Below are positions 21,421-23,473 of a stretch of DNA of 23,473 nucleotides, piece by piece; the first letter of the stretch is position 1; every line of letters starts with the position of its first letter. The position numbers were made by a program, and so were the translations under genes. A model generated the notes under the pieces. That model ran no database searches, had not been told where the DNA came from, and saw nothing but the letters and a program-made list of their open reading frames with translations. The stretch comes from a virus. The DNA lies in IMG/VR virus record IMGVR_UViG_3300030106_001000, positions 1-23,473 of that record; one strand, 5' to 3'.

Positions 21421-21843
21421 TTATCCGTGCAGAATTTCTTCTGGATTGTCAATGACTGCAAGTATTTCGTCGTCATTTAAAAGGCGCATATCGCCTCCTT
21501 CAATACGAAACCTTGCGCCAGCATAGCGGCCAAATATCACCCAATCGCCCTCTTTACACCAAGGACCATCAGAAAATTTGTCCGGATCGGCATAAGCATC
21601 AGGACCCAAAGAAACAACTAAACCTACAATCGTAGCTAGTTGTTCTTTTTCCATCGTTTGCTTGGCAAGCATAATTCCACCTTTCGTAGTAGAACTTGGC
21701 TTGAATGGTAGTATTAACACCCGATACCCCGTAGGGCGTGGGAGTTTATTTGCGTGGCTCTCTAAATTCTCAGGAGTAATCTGAGGCTCTTCTTCCTCAG
21801 AGGACCCAAAATTTAGGACACGTTCTGGAATCGGTTCACTCAT
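21421..21843 (-). CDS. GroES-like co-chaperonin (Cpn10 family)
   Basis: From the ATG at 21843 (GGAAG ahead, 8-base overlap with the upstream stop) the product has 140 residues. After a 33-residue acidic extension, PRPTGYRVLILPFKPSSTTK (35-54) and GGIMLAKQT (55-63) match the GroES core and mobile loop; IML corresponds to the GroEL-binding IVL tripeptide. ATIVGLVVSLGPDAYADPD (70-88), VIFGRYAGARFRIEGGDMRL (102-121) and LNDDEILAVID (122-132) complete the Cpn10 barrel. GroES caps the GroEL folding chamber. T4 gp31 is the known phage analogue, needed for capsid protein folding. No GroEL is present, so it should work with the host chaperonin. Its location among head genes supports a capsid-folding role. 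Confidence 0.92.
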   Translation of the reverse strand: MSEPIPERVLNFGSSEEEEPQITPENLESHANKLPRPTGYRVLILPFKPSSTTKGGIMLAKQTMEKEQLATIVGLVVSLGPDAYADPDKFSDGPWCKEGDWVIFGRYAGARFRIEGGDMRLLNDDEILAVIDNPEEILHG

Positions 21844-22033
21844 CGTTTTCTTCCAAATTTCCATGCAGGGTTACAATTTCCTGCTCAGCGAAGTTCAACC
21901 CTGAAATCTCCCCAACTAATCGTTGGTACTGAGCATAGTCTTGAGCACTCCCCGTGGAGAGTGTACGCGACAACGTCTCTTGACGTTCTCGTATTCTGCG
22001 GAGCAAATACTCCGAATACTTTAAAAAATCCAT
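21836..22033 (-). CDS. small helical protein between portal and GroES genes
   Basis: The 65-residue product is mostly helix: FLKYSEYLLRRIRERQETLS (3-22) followed by LSTGSAQDYAQYQRLVGEIS (25-44), GLNFAEQEIVTLHG and an acidic end. The Arg/Glu spacing and the YQRLVGEISGL motif recur in tiny proteins next to portal and capsid genes in phages. It could serve as an assembly or portal-associated factor; I see no catalytic motif. It overlaps the GroES start by 8 bases. Confidence 0.65.
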   Translation of the reverse strand: MDFLKYSEYLLRRIRERQETLSRTLSTGSAQDYAQYQRLVGEISGLNFAEQEIVTLHGNLEENDE

Positions 22034-22039
22034 CCAACA

Positions 22040-22255
22040 CTACTTAATGTAGCGATAAAACAGCAATCCTTTCGTTGCTGCACCTTTACCCTTTACAGAA
22101 GCCTTTTGTCCACCGTCAGAAATAAGGGTTCCTGCCTGAACTGTTTTAGATTGCGCAAGACCTTCTCCTGAAGCTTCCAATGCCTTAACAGAAACCCCCG
22201 CTGGCTGCTTTCCAGGTTTTGGATACTTAGTTAACTCTTTATTCCAATCTTTCAC
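22040..22255 (-). CDS. small basic hypothetical protein
   Basis: The 71-residue product starts at a GTG at 22255 behind AAAGGAAAG and overlaps the upstream TAG as TAGTG. It reads MKDWNKELTKYPKPGKQPAG (1-20) then VSVKALEASGEGLAQSKTVQ and ends KGKGAATKGLLFYRYIK. Such Lys/Gly-rich small proteins flank portal genes in marine podoviruses. No membrane segment or enzyme motif is seen. Function unknown. Confidence 0.65.
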   Translation of the reverse strand: MKDWNKELTKYPKPGKQPAGVSVKALEASGEGLAQSKTVQAGTLISDGGQKASVKGKGAATKGLLFYRYIK

Positions 22256-22392
22256 TATTTCTTTCCTTTCGACGATTTTATTTTGCCACCTTTATTGTAT
22301 TTCACCGATTTGCCCTGTCTTTTTGCAGCGGCCTTCGCAGCGGCCTTTCCTTTTGCCGTATACGGGTAATGCTTCTTACCTACCTTTGGCAT
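22255..22392 (-). CDS. 45-residue lysine-rich protein
   Basis: This gene is short but clear. An ATG at 22392, two bases after the portal stop and behind AGGAGAG, opens MPKVGKKHYPYTAKGKAAAK and 25 more residues to a TAG at 22255. About a third of residues are Lys and the rest are mainly Gly and Ala; KKHYPYTAKGKAAAKAA resembles tiny basic proteins beside phage portals. It may neutralise or bind packaged DNA, or assist portal assembly. Low complexity limits certainty about function, not about it being translated. Confidence 0.78.
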   Translation of the reverse strand: MPKVGKKHYPYTAKGKAAAKAAAKRQGKSVKYNKGGKIKSSKGKK

Positions 22393-22394
22393 AA

Positions 22395-23473
22395 TTAGTC
22401 TCTCCTGGCTTGCTCTGAAATTTTAGTGAGTTCAATAAATCCTTTATCTGATTCTTCCTGATGTTTCATCTCTGCTTCCTGTAAATCGGCTGCAGTGCGT
22501 AAATCTTCACGCCGTTCATCTGATTCAATCTTCTCACGGTCAATTTCCGCTTTAAGCTCTGTTTCTTCTTGTTTCTGATTAATCTTTTCGTATTCTAGCT
22601 GCATTTGCTCATCAAACATTTGCCGTTGCGGATCTGGGGTTTGCATTGCAGCAGCCAAGGCTTGTTCTTGTCCTGTGATCTGTTGTGTTGCTTGTGCCGC
22701 CGCCATTGCAATTTGACTCTCTGCTTCCGGAGGTAATTGCGGTAATTGCCCATCCGGTCCAGGTTGTGGCAATTGAACTCCTTGTTGCGTCAATATCTGC
22801 TCTACTTGGATGCGATACTTCAGAGCTTGGTGCTGTTGGATGTGTGCTTGAAGCCCAGACATAGCTCCTTGGTTTTGTTGCGTGTTTGGATTCTGCATAA
22901 ACGCGGTATGCGTCTGAATATGCGCATCATGATTCTGTTGAATAAATGCTTGCAATGGAACCGATGTTAATGCGTCTTGATTCTCTTGAACTGGGTCTTT
23001 TGGAGCAGGAGGCGTGTCAGGTAGCAAAACATCGTCAATATCACGAATATTTAGGGCTAAATACATTTTTCGGAAGGCTTCTTTCATATTATGCAACTGA
23101 GGTGCACTTTGAGCCATTTGAAGCTGTGTTTGCGCTAAAATTATACGTTGGGTGGTGCTAAATATGTTTGGATCCGAAACAGGGATCACATCTACCTGAT
23201 TACTGAAGTCTTCTCGGAAGACTGTCTGCTGTGCCCCCTGAACTTGATACGGATACTCCGGTGGGAGCGTTTCTCCGAAGACTCGTTTTAAAATCTTGAA
23301 CTCAGTGCGTTGCGCATAGTGCAATCGCTTATGAATTGCAGAAATAACCTTTTGACCCTTTTCCAAAACCGCAACAGTCGAACCAACAGGTGCGTTTTGG
23401 TTACTATCCGCTCCGGTCTGATCTAAAACCGAAGCAAATCGTTGACCGGACTCTACTAAAAGTCCCAATAGTG
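22395..23473 (-). CDS. portal protein, C-terminal part (5' end beyond window)
   Basis: The frame is open to the right edge, so only the last 358 codons are present; the leftmost in-frame TTG at 23468 is not a real start. The visible part begins GLLVESGQRFASVLDQTGAD and includes AVLEKGQKVISAIHKRLHYA, VFREDFSNQVDVIPVSDPNI and a run of helices with IILAQTQLQMAQSAPQLHNM. The C-terminal third is Gln-rich and coiled-coil-like (many QQ and EE pairs), as in podoviral portals whose barrel extends into the capsid. Position at the start of the head module fits. The portal is the dodecameric DNA gateway. The call is by context and pattern since the N-terminal core is missing. Confidence 0.78.
   Translation of the reverse strand, partial: LLGLLVESGQRFASVLDQTGADSNQNAPVGSTVAVLEKGQKVISAIHKRLHYAQRTEFKILKRVFGETLPPEYPYQVQGAQQTVFREDFSNQVDVIPVSDPNIFSTTQRIILAQTQLQMAQSAPQLHNMKEAFRKMYLALNIRDIDDVLLPDTPPAPKDPVQENQDALTSVPLQAFIQQNHDAHIQTHTAFMQNPNTQQNQGAMSGLQAHIQQHQALKYRIQVEQILTQQGVQLPQPGPDGQLPQLPPEAESQIAMAAAQATQQITGQEQALAAAMQTPDPQRQMFDEQMQLEYEKINQKQEETELKAEIDREKIESDERREDLRTAADLQEAEMKHQEESDKGFIELTKISEQARRD

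Noticed and set aside
21408-21476. Longer start for the scaffold-like protein at 21476
   Set aside because: The added residues overlap the GroES gene in another frame and are not scaffold-like; AAAAGGAC precedes the ATG at 21407.

Overview
The window looks like the late (morphogenesis, lysis, accessory) region of a tailed, probably short-tailed, marine-type phage. All 31 genes I can support read on the minus strand, so the biological order runs from the right end to the left. They are packed with 0-30 base gaps or stop/start overlaps (TAATG, TAGTG), usually behind Shine-Dalgarno (SD) sequences. The longest gene-free stretch is about 120 bases, just after the capsid gene. I see no integrase, terminase, polymerase, tRNA or CRISPR. 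The absence of a tape-measure or sheath gene, and the presence of adaptor-like and P22-type tail genes, argue for a podovirus-like virion. The encoded outer-membrane proteins and the M15-type endolysin imply a Gram-negative host.

Head module (23473 to 18554): portal C-terminal part, a tiny basic protein, two small conserved-type proteins, a GroES-like co-chaperonin, a scaffold-like protein, a head-associated hypothetical, a beta-rich MCP-adjacent protein and the major capsid protein. A strong intrinsic terminator follows the capsid gene. Tail/connector module (18430 to 9609): two beta-rich virion-type proteins, two connector-like proteins around a zinc-ribbon protein, a Rossmann/DUF115-like protein, small structural proteins, a repeat-rich 231-aa protein, and a 1345-aa trimeric fibre with about 56 tandem 17-residue repeats and a C-terminal S74 self-cleaving chaperone.

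From 9606 to 4921 come a small hypothetical, a 2OG-Fe(II) oxygenase, a coiled-coil protein, two tiny membrane proteins, a 629-aa tail protein, a small tail-associated protein, an M15 peptidoglycan endopeptidase and a membrane/coiled-coil holin-like protein.

The remarkable part is 4940 to 1: a tightly overlapping run encoding CsgF-like, CsgG-like, curlin-like protein 1, FecR-domain protein, curlin-like protein 2 and a CHASE2 membrane protein cut by the window edge. It is essentially a curli (type VIII) secretion pore, its partner and two candidate substrates, joined to a FecR/CHASE2 sensor-like pair, directly downstream of phage lysis genes. Possible roles are surface remodelling, exclusion of competing phages, host aggregation, or outer-membrane permeabilisation during lysis. 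The sequence does not decide between these.
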